The position numbers and the translations under genes were made by a program. Positions 9,588 through 18,679 of a DNA stretch of 64,000 bases are shown one piece after another. The stretch is from Solimonas sp. SE-A11 (GTDB lineage: Bacteria > Pseudomonadota > Gammaproteobacteria > Nevskiales > Nevskiaceae), in contig NZ_JAUASX010000003.1 in assembly GCF_030345715.1 (NCBI RefSeq), positions 247,010-311,009 of the forward strand, read 5' to 3'. Numbering within the stretch: the stretch's first letter is position 1; every line of letters starts with the position of its first letter. The notes beneath the pieces were generated by a model. That model was not told the origin of the DNA and did not search any database. It saw only the letters and a list, made by a program, of their open reading frames with translations.

Positions 9588-10144
9588 GAGCGCACCGCCG
9601 CGGGCACCGCTAGCTGCTGCTGTTGAGGCGGGTAGCAGATGCCGAGGTCGGCACAGCCCTGGTAGTGCACCCGCAGCTTCAGCGGGCCCTTCATGCCCGG
9701 CGGCAGGTCGAACTCGGCGGCAACGATGCCGCGGTAGACCTCGACCTTGCCGAACTCCCGATCCTGGATCGTCTCGCCCTTGGGCAGGCGTGGCGGTGCC
9801 AGGCGGAAGCCCTGCGGCGTCAGCACCTCGAAGGCCAACTGGCCGCGGTAGAGGTAATAACCGGGAGCGATGTTCCATTCCAGCTTGAGTGCCTGCGCCT
9901 GGCGCCTGGCCGGCAGCAGCTGGAAGGCTTCTTCCACCGGCAAGAGACTCTCCTCGGCTGGAGACAGCCAGCCTGGGTTCGCCCTCAACCCACCACCCGC
10001 TCCTCGGGCGCCCCCCCCCTCTCCCGCGATGCGGGCGAGGGACGGCTGCCGGCCTGCGGCCGGGTCTTCATTCGTGGGGCGGGCAGTGGCGCCCATGGCA
10101 AGGCTGCAGGCCAGGGCCAGCAGCAGCGTGCGGATCAGCGGCAT
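9584..10144 (-). CDS. Stand-alone DsbD N-terminal (alpha) domain protein
   Basis: A 186-residue exported protein. After a signal peptide (about residues 1-21) comes a Gly/Arg-rich segment (about residues 25-57) overlapping a palindromic repeat. Then follows an immunoglobulin-like DsbD alpha domain with the active cysteine pair in GCADLGICYPP. In full DsbD this domain passes electrons from the membrane beta domain to periplasmic targets. Here the protein ends right after the alpha domain, so the eight-helix beta domain and the gamma domain are missing; the next gene is a TlpA-like thioredoxin. I infer a reduced or split DsbD. The start ATG at 10144 overlaps the end of cutA by 10 bases. Confidence 0.8.
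   Translation of the reverse strand: MPLIRTLLLALACSLAMGATARPTNEDPAAGRQPSLARIAGEGGGARGAGGGLRANPGWLSPAEESLLPVEEAFQLLPARRQAQALKLEWNIAPGYYLYRGQLAFEVLTPQGFRLAPPRLPKGETIQDREFGKVEVYRGIVAAEFDLPPGMKGPLKLRVHYQGCADLGICYPPQQQQLAVPAAVRS
10018..10040. repeat. REP-like palindrome inside the DsbD alpha-domain gene
   Basis: CCTCTCCCGC-GAT-GCGGGCGAGG, a near-perfect 10-bp inverted repeat with one mismatch. It shares its core with the palindromes at 58258-58281, 58377-58398 and 61041-61064. It falls within codons about 35-43 of the DsbD-like gene, in frame. Confidence 0.7.
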
Positions 10145-10452
10145 GAAGCGAGAATCCAGTCGAGGTACGGAGGATGGACGGCGTCGGGGTTGACCGCGAC
10201 GATCTCGGGAAGTTCGTAGGGGTGCCGGGCCAGCACCGCCTGGCGCAGGGCCTCGAAGCCCTCCGAGGGCGCCTTGACCAGCAGCAGGGCCTCCTCGTCG
10301 CGCTGTACCGCCTCCTGCCAGCGGTAGACCGAGACGATCCCCGGCAGGACGTTGACGCAGGCGGCGACACGGGCTTCCACCAGCGACCGCGCCAGCCCCT
10401 CGGCGCGGTCGGCCGGGCAGGTGACGAGGACGATTTGCAGGGAGGCGGTCAT
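10135..10452 (-). CDS. cutA: Divalent cation tolerance protein CutA
   Basis: A 105-residue trimeric CutA1-family protein linked genetically to copper and divalent-cation tolerance; its biochemical role is unsettled. Family marks are VLVTCPADRAEG, VARVAACVNVLPGI-like RVAACVNVLPG, and VYRWQEAVQRDEEALLLVK. I chose the ATG at 10452 (MTASLQIVL); another ATG four codons upstream is possible. It is the first gene of the minus-strand cutA-dsbD-tlpA-aroQ-acc cluster and diverges from the MATE gene. Confidence 0.93.
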   Translation of the reverse strand: MTASLQIVLVTCPADRAEGLARSLVEARVAACVNVLPGIVSVYRWQEAVQRDEEALLLVKAPSEGFEALRQAVLARHPYELPEIVAVNPDAVHPPYLDWILASCR

Positions 10453-10536
10453 TGCGGACGCCATTGTGCCTGCGCGGCGGCCGGGCTGCGTGCATGCAGT
10501 ACACTTCGCGCCCCCCGCAGCACCCGTGACCCGCTC

Positions 10537-11901
10537 GTGACCGATTCGCCCCATTTGCCGCCCGGCGCGTCGTTCCGCCGTGAAGCCGGCGCCAACCTAA
10601 AGCTGGCCCTGCCGCTGATGGCGGCCCAGATCGCCGCCGTGGGCATGGGCACGGTGGACACGATCCTGGCCGGCCAACTCGGGGCGCAGGCCCTGGCCGC
10701 GGTCGCGGTGGGCTCCAACTACGCCGTGCTGTTCTTCATCTTCTTCCACGGGGTGCTGATGGCCTGCTCGCCGATCGTCGCCCAGCGGGCCGGCGCCGGC
10801 CGCCCCGCGGGCGATACCGGCATCTTCCTGCGCGAACTGCTGCCCCTGGGCCTGGTGGTGGCGGCGTTGTGGTGGCTGCTGCTGCGCCTGACCGCTGCTC
10901 CACTGATCGGGCGGCTGGGGCTGCCGCCGGAAACCGCACGCACCGCCGTCGAGTTCCTGCAGGCGCTGTCCTGGAGCGCCTTCGGCTTCAGTGCCTGGTT
11001 CGTGCTGCGCTACACCGCCGAGGGCCTGGGCCAGCCGCGGCCGATCCTGCTGGCCGGCGTGGTCGGCCTGGTGGTCAACGGCCTGCTGGCCTGGGGGCTG
11101 CTGTTCGGGCACTGGGGCCTGCCGGCGCTGGGTGCGCCGGGCTGCGGCTGGGCCACGTCCATCGCCGCGCTTGCGATGGCGGCGACCCTGGCGCTGCAAT
11201 ACAGATTGCGCCCGGCGTTGCGGCCGGTGCGGCTGTTCGAGGGCGAACTGGTCCGGCCGGCGGCCGACTCCGCCGAGGTGCTGCGCCTGGGCCTGCCGAT
11301 CGGCCTGATCCTGGCGGCCGAGGCCGGCCTGTTCGTGATGGCGGCGATGCAGATGTCGCTGTTCGGCGAGTCCACCGTGGCGGCCTACCAGGTGGCGATC
11401 AACTTCGCCGCGCTGATGTTCATGATCCCGATGGGCATCGGCCTGGCGGCCACCGTGCGCGTGGGGCAGGCCGTGGGCGCGGGGCTTGGGGCCGCCGAGG
11501 TGCGCTTCCGTGGCCGCGTCGGCATGCAGCTTGGCTTGATCAATGCGGCGTCCAACGCCCTGATCATGCTGCTGCTCGCCACCCTGATCGTGAGGCTCTA
11601 CACCGCCGATGCCGAGATCGGCGCCCTGGCCGTGAAGTTCCTGTGGCTGGCCGCGGCCTTCCAGTTCTTCGACGCCGTGCAGGTCACCGCCAACGGCGCC
11701 CTGCGCGGCATCAAGGACACGCGGCTGCCGATGCTGATCACCGTGGTCGCCTACTGGGCCGTGGGCTTCCCAGTCAGCTGGTGGCTGGCCTTCCATACCC
11801 CGCTGGGGCCGGACGGCGTCTGGTGGGGCCTGACCGTCGGCCTGGCCGCCGCCGCGGTGGGGCTCGCCGCGCGCTTCCGCCACAAGGCACAATCCGCCTG
11901 A
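10537..11901 (+). CDS. MATE family multidrug/cation efflux transporter
   Basis: A 454-residue polytopic protein of the NorM-like MATE family with about 12 predicted membrane segments. It starts with LPLMAAQIAAVGMGTVDTI, the typical TM1 that includes the FMGTVDT-like cation site. MATE proteins export drugs and organic cations in exchange for Na+ or H+. The GTG at 10537 (VTDSPHLPPG) gives the family-normal length; the longer frame runs antisense through cutA. It diverges from cutA, with 84 bases between the starts. Confidence 0.9.
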   Translation: MTDSPHLPPGASFRREAGANLKLALPLMAAQIAAVGMGTVDTILAGQLGAQALAAVAVGSNYAVLFFIFFHGVLMACSPIVAQRAGAGRPAGDTGIFLRELLPLGLVVAALWWLLLRLTAAPLIGRLGLPPETARTAVEFLQALSWSAFGFSAWFVLRYTAEGLGQPRPILLAGVVGLVVNGLLAWGLLFGHWGLPALGAPGCGWATSIAALAMAATLALQYRLRPALRPVRLFEGELVRPAADSAEVLRLGLPIGLILAAEAGLFVMAAMQMSLFGESTVAAYQVAINFAALMFMIPMGIGLAATVRVGQAVGAGLGAAEVRFRGRVGMQLGLINAASNALIMLLLATLIVRLYTADAEIGALAVKFLWLAAAFQFFDAVQVTANGALRGIKDTRLPMLITVVAYWAVGFPVSWWLAFHTPLGPDGVWWGLTVGLAAAAVGLAARFRHKAQSA

Positions 11902-11933
11902 GAAAAAGGGCGCGGTGGGCGCCGGGGGCGTGC

Positions 11934-13769
11934 GTGGTCGGGAAGTCCGTGCGGTGGCGGGGACTGTGGGCGTGGCTCCTGTTGCTGGCAGCCGGGGCGG
12001 CCACCGGGCCGGCGCGTGCCGATTCCATACAGCTGCTGACCGCAGGCGAGTTCCTGCCGCAGGCGACCATGGCGCTGCCCGACGACGCCGATCCGCGCTG
12101 GCGGCCGGTCGTCCTGCCGGACGTCTGGCGCGGCGATGAACGCTTCGCCGGTGGCAGCGCCGGCTGGTACCGCTTCCGTCTCGCCGGACTGCAGTCCGGA
12201 GGAGAGGCCTGGGCGATCTACCTGCAGCGCGCCAGCCTCAACGTCACGGTGTACTTCAACCGCAGCATGCTGGGTGATGAGGGCAGCTTCGATGAGCCGA
12301 TGGCGCTGTACGCCAATCGCGCCCTGCTGCTGACGGTGCCGGCGCCGCTGCTGCGGCCTGACGCCAACGTCCTGCACGTCTACCTGCGCGGCTACCCGAA
12401 TTTCACCGGCCTGCCGCCGCTCGAAGTGGGCTCGTTGGACGAGCTGAAGCCCGAGTACGAGCGCCGCCGCCTGCTGCAGAACCATGCCGGCCTCGGCCTG
12501 ATGATGCTGAGCCTGGTGGCCTGCGGCTTTGGCCTGAGCTTCTGGCGGCGTCATCCGGATCAGCCGGTGTACCTCTGGTTCGGCCTGACCGCGGCCTTCT
12601 GGTGTGTGTTCTGTGCCTACACCGCCTTCAGCCAGCCGCCGCTGCCGGGACGCTGGTGGCTGGCAACGGTGCACAGCGCCATCGACTGGTCGTTCGCCTC
12701 GCAACTGATCTTCGTCCACCGCTTCCTCGACATGCGCCGACCGCGGCTGGAGCAGCTGGCCCTGGGCCTGGCCGTGGTCGCCACCCTGGTGAACTTCCTC
12801 GGCGGCTGGTGGGAGCTGCGCTACCTGGGCAGCCTGATGCACCTGCCGGGGCTGATCAGCGTCGCCTACTGCCTGGTCTTCGCGATTGGCCGCGGGCGCC
12901 TGAGCCCGCGTACCGACGTGGTGCTGCTCTGTGCCGGCCTGGCCCTGGAACTGGGGCTGGTGCTCGGCGATGCACTGCCGACCGTGGCGGGGGCCGAGGG
13001 CCGCTATCTCAATCCGCTGCTGCTGGCGCATTTCGCGGTGCCGCTGCTGCTGTACGCCATGGCCTGGCGCCTGATCGACCGATCACTGGCCATGCGCCGC
13101 GAACTGGAGCAGCTCAACCGTCGCCTGGAAGGGCGCGTGGCGCAGGTACGCGCCGAGGTGGAGCAGGTCTATCTGCACCGCTATACGCTGGAGCGCGAGC
13201 AGGCGCGGCTGGAGGAGCGCGAGCGCCTGCATCGCGACCTGCACGACGATCTCGGGGCCAAGCTGCTGACCCTGGTGCATTCGGCGGGCAACGAACAGAA
13301 CGTGACCCTGGCCCGCTCCGCGCTCGCCGACTTGCGCGAGGTGGTATCGCTGAACCCGGAAGACGCCATCAGCCTGCGAGGCGCCCTGTCGGAGATGGAA
13401 ACCGACGCTCGCCATCGCGCCGAGGCGATGCACTGCCGCCTCGAATGGCGTTACTCCGAGGAGGCCGAAGATTTGGAGCTGCCGTCCGGCTTCGCCTTCC
13501 ACGTTGCCCGCATCCTGCGAGAGGCGCTCGGCAATGCCCTGCATCATGGGCAGGCGAGCCGGGTCGAGGTGGATGTCTCGGTGGTCGGGGAGGCCTTGTC
13601 CGTACAGGTCCGTGATGACGGCTGCGGCAATGCCGACTACCGGCCTGGCGGCGGCATGAACCGGATGCGTACGCGCGCGGGCCAACTGCGCGGCGATGTG
13701 CGCTGGCTGCCCCTGGCGGGCGGCGGGACCTGCGTCGAGTTGAGCGCGCCGCTTCCGGCTCCGGCCTGA
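11934..13769 (+). CDS. 7TM-type sensor histidine kinase (tandem copy 1)
   Basis: A 611-residue sensor kinase: signal peptide, a periplasmic jelly-roll-like domain of about 170 residues (LPDDADPRWRPVVLPD), about seven membrane segments (7TMR-DISM type), a coiled coil, a HisKA_3-type phosphoacceptor segment (RLHRDLHDDLGAKLL, His phosphorylated), and a HATPase domain (REALGNALHHG, DDGCGN). The start is either the GTG at 11934 or the GTG at 11949. The region upstream is the MATE gene in another frame. It is followed 62 bases later by a paralogue. No response regulator is adjacent, although NarL-type partners usually are. Confidence 0.85.
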   Translation: MVGKSVRWRGLWAWLLLLAAGAATGPARADSIQLLTAGEFLPQATMALPDDADPRWRPVVLPDVWRGDERFAGGSAGWYRFRLAGLQSGGEAWAIYLQRASLNVTVYFNRSMLGDEGSFDEPMALYANRALLLTVPAPLLRPDANVLHVYLRGYPNFTGLPPLEVGSLDELKPEYERRRLLQNHAGLGLMMLSLVACGFGLSFWRRHPDQPVYLWFGLTAAFWCVFCAYTAFSQPPLPGRWWLATVHSAIDWSFASQLIFVHRFLDMRRPRLEQLALGLAVVATLVNFLGGWWELRYLGSLMHLPGLISVAYCLVFAIGRGRLSPRTDVVLLCAGLALELGLVLGDALPTVAGAEGRYLNPLLLAHFAVPLLLYAMAWRLIDRSLAMRRELEQLNRRLEGRVAQVRAEVEQVYLHRYTLEREQARLEERERLHRDLHDDLGAKLLTLVHSAGNEQNVTLARSALADLREVVSLNPEDAISLRGALSEMETDARHRAEAMHCRLEWRYSEEAEDLELPSGFAFHVARILREALGNALHHGQASRVEVDVSVVGEALSVQVRDDGCGNADYRPGGGMNRMRTRAGQLRGDVRWLPLAGGGTCVELSAPLPAPA

Positions 13770-13831
13770 GGCTCGCACGACGCCGTCCCAGGCGGCAGAA
13801 TTCCAGTGGAAGCGGGTGAAAAGGGGGCAGG

Positions 13832-15691
13832 GTGGGGGGAGACAGACGAGGCTGGGCAACGGCGGTGCTGCTGGCGCTGGCCCTGCTCGTGTCCAGCGCT
13901 CCCGCCGTGGCCCAGATCCTGAGCCTGTCGTCCGGTGAATTCCTGCCGGAGCCTTCCATGCAGTTGCCGGACGATGCCGATCCGCGCTGGCGCCCGGTGC
14001 AGTTGCCCGACCAGTGGAACGAACCGGGACGGGCGGGGGTGGAGAGCAGCGGCTGGTATCGCTTCCGCGTCGAGACACCGACCGACGCCGACGGACCCTG
14101 GGGCCTGTACTTCCTGCGCGGTGCCATCAATCTCGCGGCCTACTTCAACCGCAGCTTCATCGGCAGCGGCGGGCGCTTCGAGGAGCCGATGGCCTTCAAC
14201 GCCAACCGCCCCCTGCTGTTCGTCGTGCCGCAGCCACTGCTGTCGGACGACGGGCACAACCTGGTACACGTCTACCTGCGCGGCTACCCCCACTTCGTCG
14301 TGCTGTATCCGCCCGAGGTCGGGCCGCTGCAGGAACTGCGACCGGCCTACGAATGGCGCCGGCTGCTGCAGAGCGACATCAGCTTCGGCCTGACCGCGCT
14401 GACCCTGGTCACCGCGCTGTTCAGCTTCACCTTGTACCTGCGCAACCGCGACCAGTCGCTGTACCTGTGGTTCGCGCTGTTCACGGCCTGCTGGGGTGTC
14501 TTCGGGGCCAACATGTCGGTGCGCGACCTGCCCCTGCCGGGACGCTACTGGCTGGCGCTGGTCCACAGCAGCATCGACTGGGCCTGCGCACTGCAGATGA
14601 TCTTCGTCCACCGCTTCCTCGATGCACGGCGGCCCCGCATCGAGGCCGCCGCACTGGCGCTGGCGGCGCTCGGCACGCTTTGCAACCTGCTGGGAAGCTG
14701 GTGGACGCTGCGCTACGTCGGCGCCTTCTTCAACCTGCTGAGCGTGCTGAGCCTGGTTTACGCGCTGGCCTACACCTACGGCCGGCGCCACCACAGCCGG
14801 GATGCGGCGATGCTCTGCGCCGGCCTGCTGCTGCAGCTGCTGCTCGCCGTGCATGACTACGGCCTGGCCGCGACGCGTTCCGCCAACTGGTACGGCCACA
14901 GCAGCTTCCTGCTGCATTTCGCCGTGCCGCTGTTCCTCACCGTGCTGGGCTGGCGTGTGCTCGACCGCAGCCTGGTGGCGCGGCGTGACCTGGAAGAGCT
15001 CAACCTGCAGCTGGAGACGCGCGTGGCCGAGGCCCGGCGCACGCTAGAGCAGGGTTTCGAAAAGCGCTGCAAGCTGGAGCGCCAGCAGGCGGTGCTGGAG
15101 GAGCGCGAGCGCATTCACCGCGAGCTCCACGAGGACCTCGGCGGCAAGCTGCTGACCCTGATCCACGCCGGCGAGAGCGAGGCCAATGTCGAGCTGGCGC
15201 GTTCCGCGCTGGCCGACCTGCGCGAGGTGGTGATCTTCGACCCGGCTATCGCCGTGAGCCTGCGCGGCACCCTGGCAGAGATGGAAGCCGAAGCGCAACA
15301 GCGCACGGCGCGCGCCGGTTGCCGGCTGCATTGGGCCTATCCCGAGGGCGTCGACGAGCTGGAGGTGCCGCCGCTGTTCGCCTTCCACCTGGCGCGCATC
15401 CTGCGCGAGGCCGTCAGCAATGCCCTGCGCCACGGTGAGGCGCCGGAGCTGCGCGTGGACTTCCGGCTCGGCGGCGGCAACCTGCACATGCGGGTTGCCG
15501 ATACCGGCTGCGGCTTCGAGCACAGCCGTCCGGGCATCGGCATGCGCGGCATGTGTGCACGCACCGAGCTGCTGCGCGGCCGTATCCAGTGGAAGCAGGG
15601 CGAGTACGGCGGCACGATCGTGGAACTGCAGGCGGCGTTGCCCGGTCTGGATGTGGGCCATGATCCAATCCGTTCTGTCCTTATGCCTTGA
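13832..15691 (+). CDS. 7TM-type sensor histidine kinase (tandem copy 2)
   Basis: A 619-residue paralogue of the preceding kinase with the same order of domains: signal peptide, periplasmic domain (LPDDADPRWRPVQLPDQW), seven membrane segments, coiled coil, HisKA_3-like RIHRELHEDLGGKLL with the phospho-His, and HATPase (REAVSNALRHG, DTGCGF, GIGMRGM). Shared blocks such as RSALADLREVV show a tandem duplication. The start is a GTG at 13832 behind AAGGGGG. The ligand is unknown. As with copy 1, no response regulator lies next to it. Confidence 0.85.
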   Translation: MGGDRRGWATAVLLALALLVSSAPAVAQILSLSSGEFLPEPSMQLPDDADPRWRPVQLPDQWNEPGRAGVESSGWYRFRVETPTDADGPWGLYFLRGAINLAAYFNRSFIGSGGRFEEPMAFNANRPLLFVVPQPLLSDDGHNLVHVYLRGYPHFVVLYPPEVGPLQELRPAYEWRRLLQSDISFGLTALTLVTALFSFTLYLRNRDQSLYLWFALFTACWGVFGANMSVRDLPLPGRYWLALVHSSIDWACALQMIFVHRFLDARRPRIEAAALALAALGTLCNLLGSWWTLRYVGAFFNLLSVLSLVYALAYTYGRRHHSRDAAMLCAGLLLQLLLAVHDYGLAATRSANWYGHSSFLLHFAVPLFLTVLGWRVLDRSLVARRDLEELNLQLETRVAEARRTLEQGFEKRCKLERQQAVLEERERIHRELHEDLGGKLLTLIHAGESEANVELARSALADLREVVIFDPAIAVSLRGTLAEMEAEAQQRTARAGCRLHWAYPEGVDELEVPPLFAFHLARILREAVSNALRHGEAPELRVDFRLGGGNLHMRVADTGCGFEHSRPGIGMRGMCARTELLRGRIQWKQGEYGGTIVELQAALPGLDVGHDPIRSVLMP

Positions 15692-15754
15692 TCTGCCACG
15701 GGAACGGCGCATCATGGAGCCCCCGCACCACCCCATAACCCACAGGAGAACCAC

Positions 15755-16390
15755 ATGACACTGCGACTGGGCGACATCGCCCCCGATTTCGAAGCGGACA
15801 CCACCGAGGGCCGCATCCGCTTCCACGAGTGGCTGGGCAATTCCTGGGGCGTGCTGTTCAGCCACCCGCGCAACTACACGCCGGTCTGCACCACCGAGCT
15901 GGGCTACACCGCCAAGCTCAAGCCCGAGTTCGAGAAGCGCAACGTCAAGGCCATCGGCCTGTCGGTGGACAAGCTGGAAGACCACCACGGCTGGAGCAAG
16001 GACATCGCCGAGACCCAGGGCACCTCGCTGAACTTCCCGCTGATCGCCGACGCCGACAAGACGGTGGCGAACCTCTACGACATGATCCACCCCAATGCCA
16101 GCGACACCTTCACCGTGCGCTCGGTATTCATCGTGGACCACAACAAGAAGATCCGCCTGACGCTGACCTACCCGGCCAGCACCGGCCGCAACTTCGACGA
16201 AGTGCTGCGCGTGATCGACTCCCTGCAACTCACCGATAAGTACAAGGTCGCCACGCCGGTGAACTGGAAGCAGGGCGATGACGTGATCATCGTGCCGGCC
16301 GTCAACAACGAGGACGCCAAGAAGCTGTTCCCGCAGGGCTGGAAGGAGCTCAGGCCTTACCTGCGCGTCGTGCCGCAGCCGAAGGGCTGA
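15755..16390 (+). CDS. 1-Cys peroxiredoxin (Prx6 family)
   Basis: A 211-residue peroxidase that reduces H2O2 and alkyl hydroperoxides. The peroxidatic Cys lies in NYTPVCTTELG, and I see no other cysteine, so it is the 1-Cys type. The C-terminal extension (NWKQGDDVIIVPAVNNEDAK) is typical of Prx6/AhpC-TSA 1-Cys proteins. The ATG at 15755 follows an AGGAGAACCAC ribosome site. A small lipoprotein gene follows after 8 bases and may be co-transcribed. Confidence 0.95.
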   Translation: MTLRLGDIAPDFEADTTEGRIRFHEWLGNSWGVLFSHPRNYTPVCTTELGYTAKLKPEFEKRNVKAIGLSVDKLEDHHGWSKDIAETQGTSLNFPLIADADKTVANLYDMIHPNASDTFTVRSVFIVDHNKKIRLTLTYPASTGRNFDEVLRVIDSLQLTDKYKVATPVNWKQGDDVIIVPAVNNEDAKKLFPQGWKELRPYLRVVPQPKG

Positions 16391-16398
16391 GGACCGAC

Positions 16399-16830
16399 AT
16401 GCATACTGTCCTGAGTGCTGCGCGGGCTCTCGCCGCCGGACTGCTGCTGGCCCTGGTCGCTGCCTGCGACCGGGCGCCGCCGGCGCCGGGGCCGGCCGGT
16501 GGTCTCGAGGTGGAGGGCGGTAGCCTGAGCTTCACTGCCGTCCAGGGGCAGGGCGTTCCGCCGGCACCGCAGACCCTGGCCGTACGCGTGGACAAGGACC
16601 AGGCCCAGCGCATCGGCACCGGCCCGGCCCTCGGCGAGACGGCGGACTGGTTTGCCGCACGCATCGATGGCGCCCCTCCGGATCTCAAGCTGGTGGTCAG
16701 CATCACCCGCACCACGCTGCCACCGGGTGACTACAAGGCGCGCCTGGAAGTGGCCACGGGCGATGCCCAGCAGAACTTCCTGCAGTCGCGCCCGGTGGAG
16801 CTGAACTACCGGGTATTGCTCAAGCCCTAG
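16399..16830 (+). CDS. Small predicted lipoprotein, unknown function
   Basis: A 143-residue protein with a lipoprotein signal (LALVAAC-D, lipidated Cys near residue 24) and a short Pro-rich linker. A beta-rich domain follows, with TLPPGDYKARLEV and PVELNYRVLLKP, which resembles BACON/immunoglobulin-like repeats. I do not recognise a specific family. Its spacing of 8 bases from the peroxiredoxin gene suggests one transcript. Confidence 0.7.
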   Translation: MHTVLSAARALAAGLLLALVAACDRAPPAPGPAGGLEVEGGSLSFTAVQGQGVPPAPQTLAVRVDKDQAQRIGTGPALGETADWFAARIDGAPPDLKLVVSITRTTLPPGDYKARLEVATGDAQQNFLQSRPVELNYRVLLKP

Positions 16831-16841
16831 CTGTATCGGCA

Positions 16842-16868
16842 AGCCCTGCCGGTGCCGCCGGCAGGGCT
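16842..16868 (+). terminator. Hairpin after the lipoprotein gene
   Basis: An 11-bp perfect inverted repeat AGCCCTGCCGG / CCGGCAGGGCT with a 5-base loop, 12 bases after the lipoprotein stop. No T-tract follows, so it may be a weak terminator or an RNA-stabilising hairpin. Confidence 0.5.
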
Positions 16869-16929
16869 CAGGGCTGCCCGGGGCCGGCCGTGATACGGTT
16901 GCACACCCGTCTCACCAGCCAGGTCCGCC

Positions 16930-18627
16930 ATGTCCGACGCCAGAAAGCCGGTTTCCAACAGCCGCTCGCGCAACATCACCGAGGGCGTCGCCCGCTCGCC
17001 GAACCGCGCGATGCTGCGCGCCGTGGGCTTCACCGACCAGGATTTCGACAAGCCCATCGTCGGCATCGCCAGCGGTCATTCGACGATGAACCCCTGCAAC
17101 GCCGGCCTGGGCCCGCTGGCCGATCGCGCCGATGCGGCGCTGAAGGCTGCCGGTGCCATGCCGCAGACCTTCGGATTCCCTACCGTCACTGACGGCATCT
17201 CCATGGGTACCGAGGGCATGAAATTCTCGCTGGTGTCGCGCGAGGTGATCGCCGACTCCATCGAGACCGCCGTGCAGTCGCAGTTCATGGACGGTGTGCT
17301 CGCCATCGGCGGCTGCGACAAGAACATGCCCGGTGCCATGATCGCCATGCTGCGCATGAACGTGCCGGGGCTGTTCTGCTACGGTGGCACCATCAAGCCG
17401 GGCTTCTGGAAGGGCCAGGCCCTGACCATCGTCTCGCCCTTCGAGGCGGTGGGCAGCTTCACCGCCGGCAAGATGAGCCGGGAGGACTTCGACGGCATCG
17501 AGAAGAACGCCTGCCCCAGCCATGGCGCCTGCGGTGGCATGTACACCGCCAACACCATGTCCTCGGCCTTCGAGGCCCTGGGCATGTCGCTGCTGGGCTC
17601 CTCGCAGATGGCCAACCCGGACCCGGAGAAGGGCGACAGCGTGGCGCAGTCGGCCGCCGTGCTGGTCAATGCGATCCGCCTCGGCATCAAGCCTCGCGAT
17701 ATCGTCACGCGCAAGAGCATCGAGAACGCCATCGCCCTGGTGATGGCCACCGGCGGCTCCACCAATGCCGTGCTGCATTTCCTGGCCATGGCCCATGCCG
17801 CCGACCTGGAGTGGTCGCTGGACGACTTCGAGCGGGTGCGTCGCAAGGTGCCGGTACTGTGCAACCTCAAGCCCTCGGGCGCTTACGTGGCGGTGGACTT
17901 CCACAAGGCCGGCGGCGTGCCGCAGGTGCTGAAGATGCTGCTGGTGAAGGGGCTGTTGCATGGCGATTGCCTCACCATCACGGGCAAGACCCTGGCCGAG
18001 GAACTGGCGAACGTTCCCGCCGAGCCTCGCGCCGACCAGGACGTGATCCGTCCCTTCGACAAACCGCTGTACAAGGAAGGCCACCTGGCGATCCTAAAGG
18101 GCAACCTCGCCCCGAACGGCGCCGTGGCCAAGATCAGCGGCCTGAAGAACCCGGTCATCACCGGCCCGGCGCGCGTGTTCGACTCCGAGCCGGAGGCCAT
18201 GGACGCCATCCTGGGGGATCGCATCCAGGCCGGCGACGTGCTGGTGATCCGCTACATCGGCCCGCGCGGCGGCCCCGGCATGCCCGAGATGCTGGCGCCG
18301 ACCTCGGCCATCATCGGCAAGGGCCTGGGCGAGAGCGTCGGCTTCATCACCGACGGCCGCTTCTCCGGCGGTACCTGGGGCATGGTGGTGGGCCACGTCG
18401 CGCCGGAGGCCTTCGTCGGCGGCCCCATCGCGCTGGTGGGCGAGGGTGACAGCATCACCATCGACGCCCATCACCAGCTGATCCAGCTCAACGTGCCCGA
18501 CGAGGAACTGGCCCGGCGCCGCGCGGCCTGGAAGCAGCCGGCGCCGCGCTATACCCGAGGTGTGCTGGCCAAGTTCGCGCGGCTGGTGAGCGGCGCCGAC
18601 AAGGGCGCCGTGCTCGACGGCGAGTAG
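16930..18627 (+). CDS. ilvD: Dihydroxy-acid dehydratase
   Basis: IlvD dehydrates dihydroxy acids in isoleucine, valine and leucine synthesis. Fe-S and active-site motifs are visible: [34 protein letters not shown], and GGFSGG-like GRFSGGTWG near the C-terminus. The 565-residue length fits the shorter IlvD type associated with a [2Fe-2S] cluster rather than the longer E. coli [4Fe-4S] enzyme; the cluster type is an inference. A strong terminator follows 20 bases after the stop. Confidence 0.96.
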   Translation: MSDARKPVSNSRSRNITEGVARSPNRAMLRAVGFTDQDFDKPIVGIASGHSTMNPCNAGLGPLADRADAALKAAGAMPQTFGFPTVTDGISMGTEGMKFSLVSREVIADSIETAVQSQFMDGVLAIGGCDKNMPGAMIAMLRMNVPGLFCYGGTIKPGFWKGQALTIVSPFEAVGSFTAGKMSREDFDGIEKNACPSHGACGGMYTANTMSSAFEALGMSLLGSSQMANPDPEKGDSVAQSAAVLVNAIRLGIKPRDIVTRKSIENAIALVMATGGSTNAVLHFLAMAHAADLEWSLDDFERVRRKVPVLCNLKPSGAYVAVDFHKAGGVPQVLKMLLVKGLLHGDCLTITGKTLAEELANVPAEPRADQDVIRPFDKPLYKEGHLAILKGNLAPNGAVAKISGLKNPVITGPARVFDSEPEAMDAILGDRIQAGDVLVIRYIGPRGGPGMPEMLAPTSAIIGKGLGESVGFITDGRFSGGTWGMVVGHVAPEAFVGGPIALVGEGDSITIDAHHQLIQLNVPDEELARRRAAWKQPAPRYTRGVLAKFARLVSGADKGAVLDGE

Positions 18628-18647
18628 GCCGCAGGCGCGAAAGAATT

Positions 18648-18676
18648 AAGGGCGGGCCCTCGGGCCCGCCCTTTTC
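18648..18676. terminator. Terminator after ilvD
   Basis: A perfect 12-bp stem AAGGGCGGGCCC (18648-18659) and GGGCCCGCCCTT (18662-18673), a minimal loop, and a TTTTCGTTT tail. It lies between the convergent ilvD and the hypothetical gene ending at 18680. It has the same core stem as the bamB terminator. Confidence 0.85.
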
Positions 18677-18679
18677 GTT

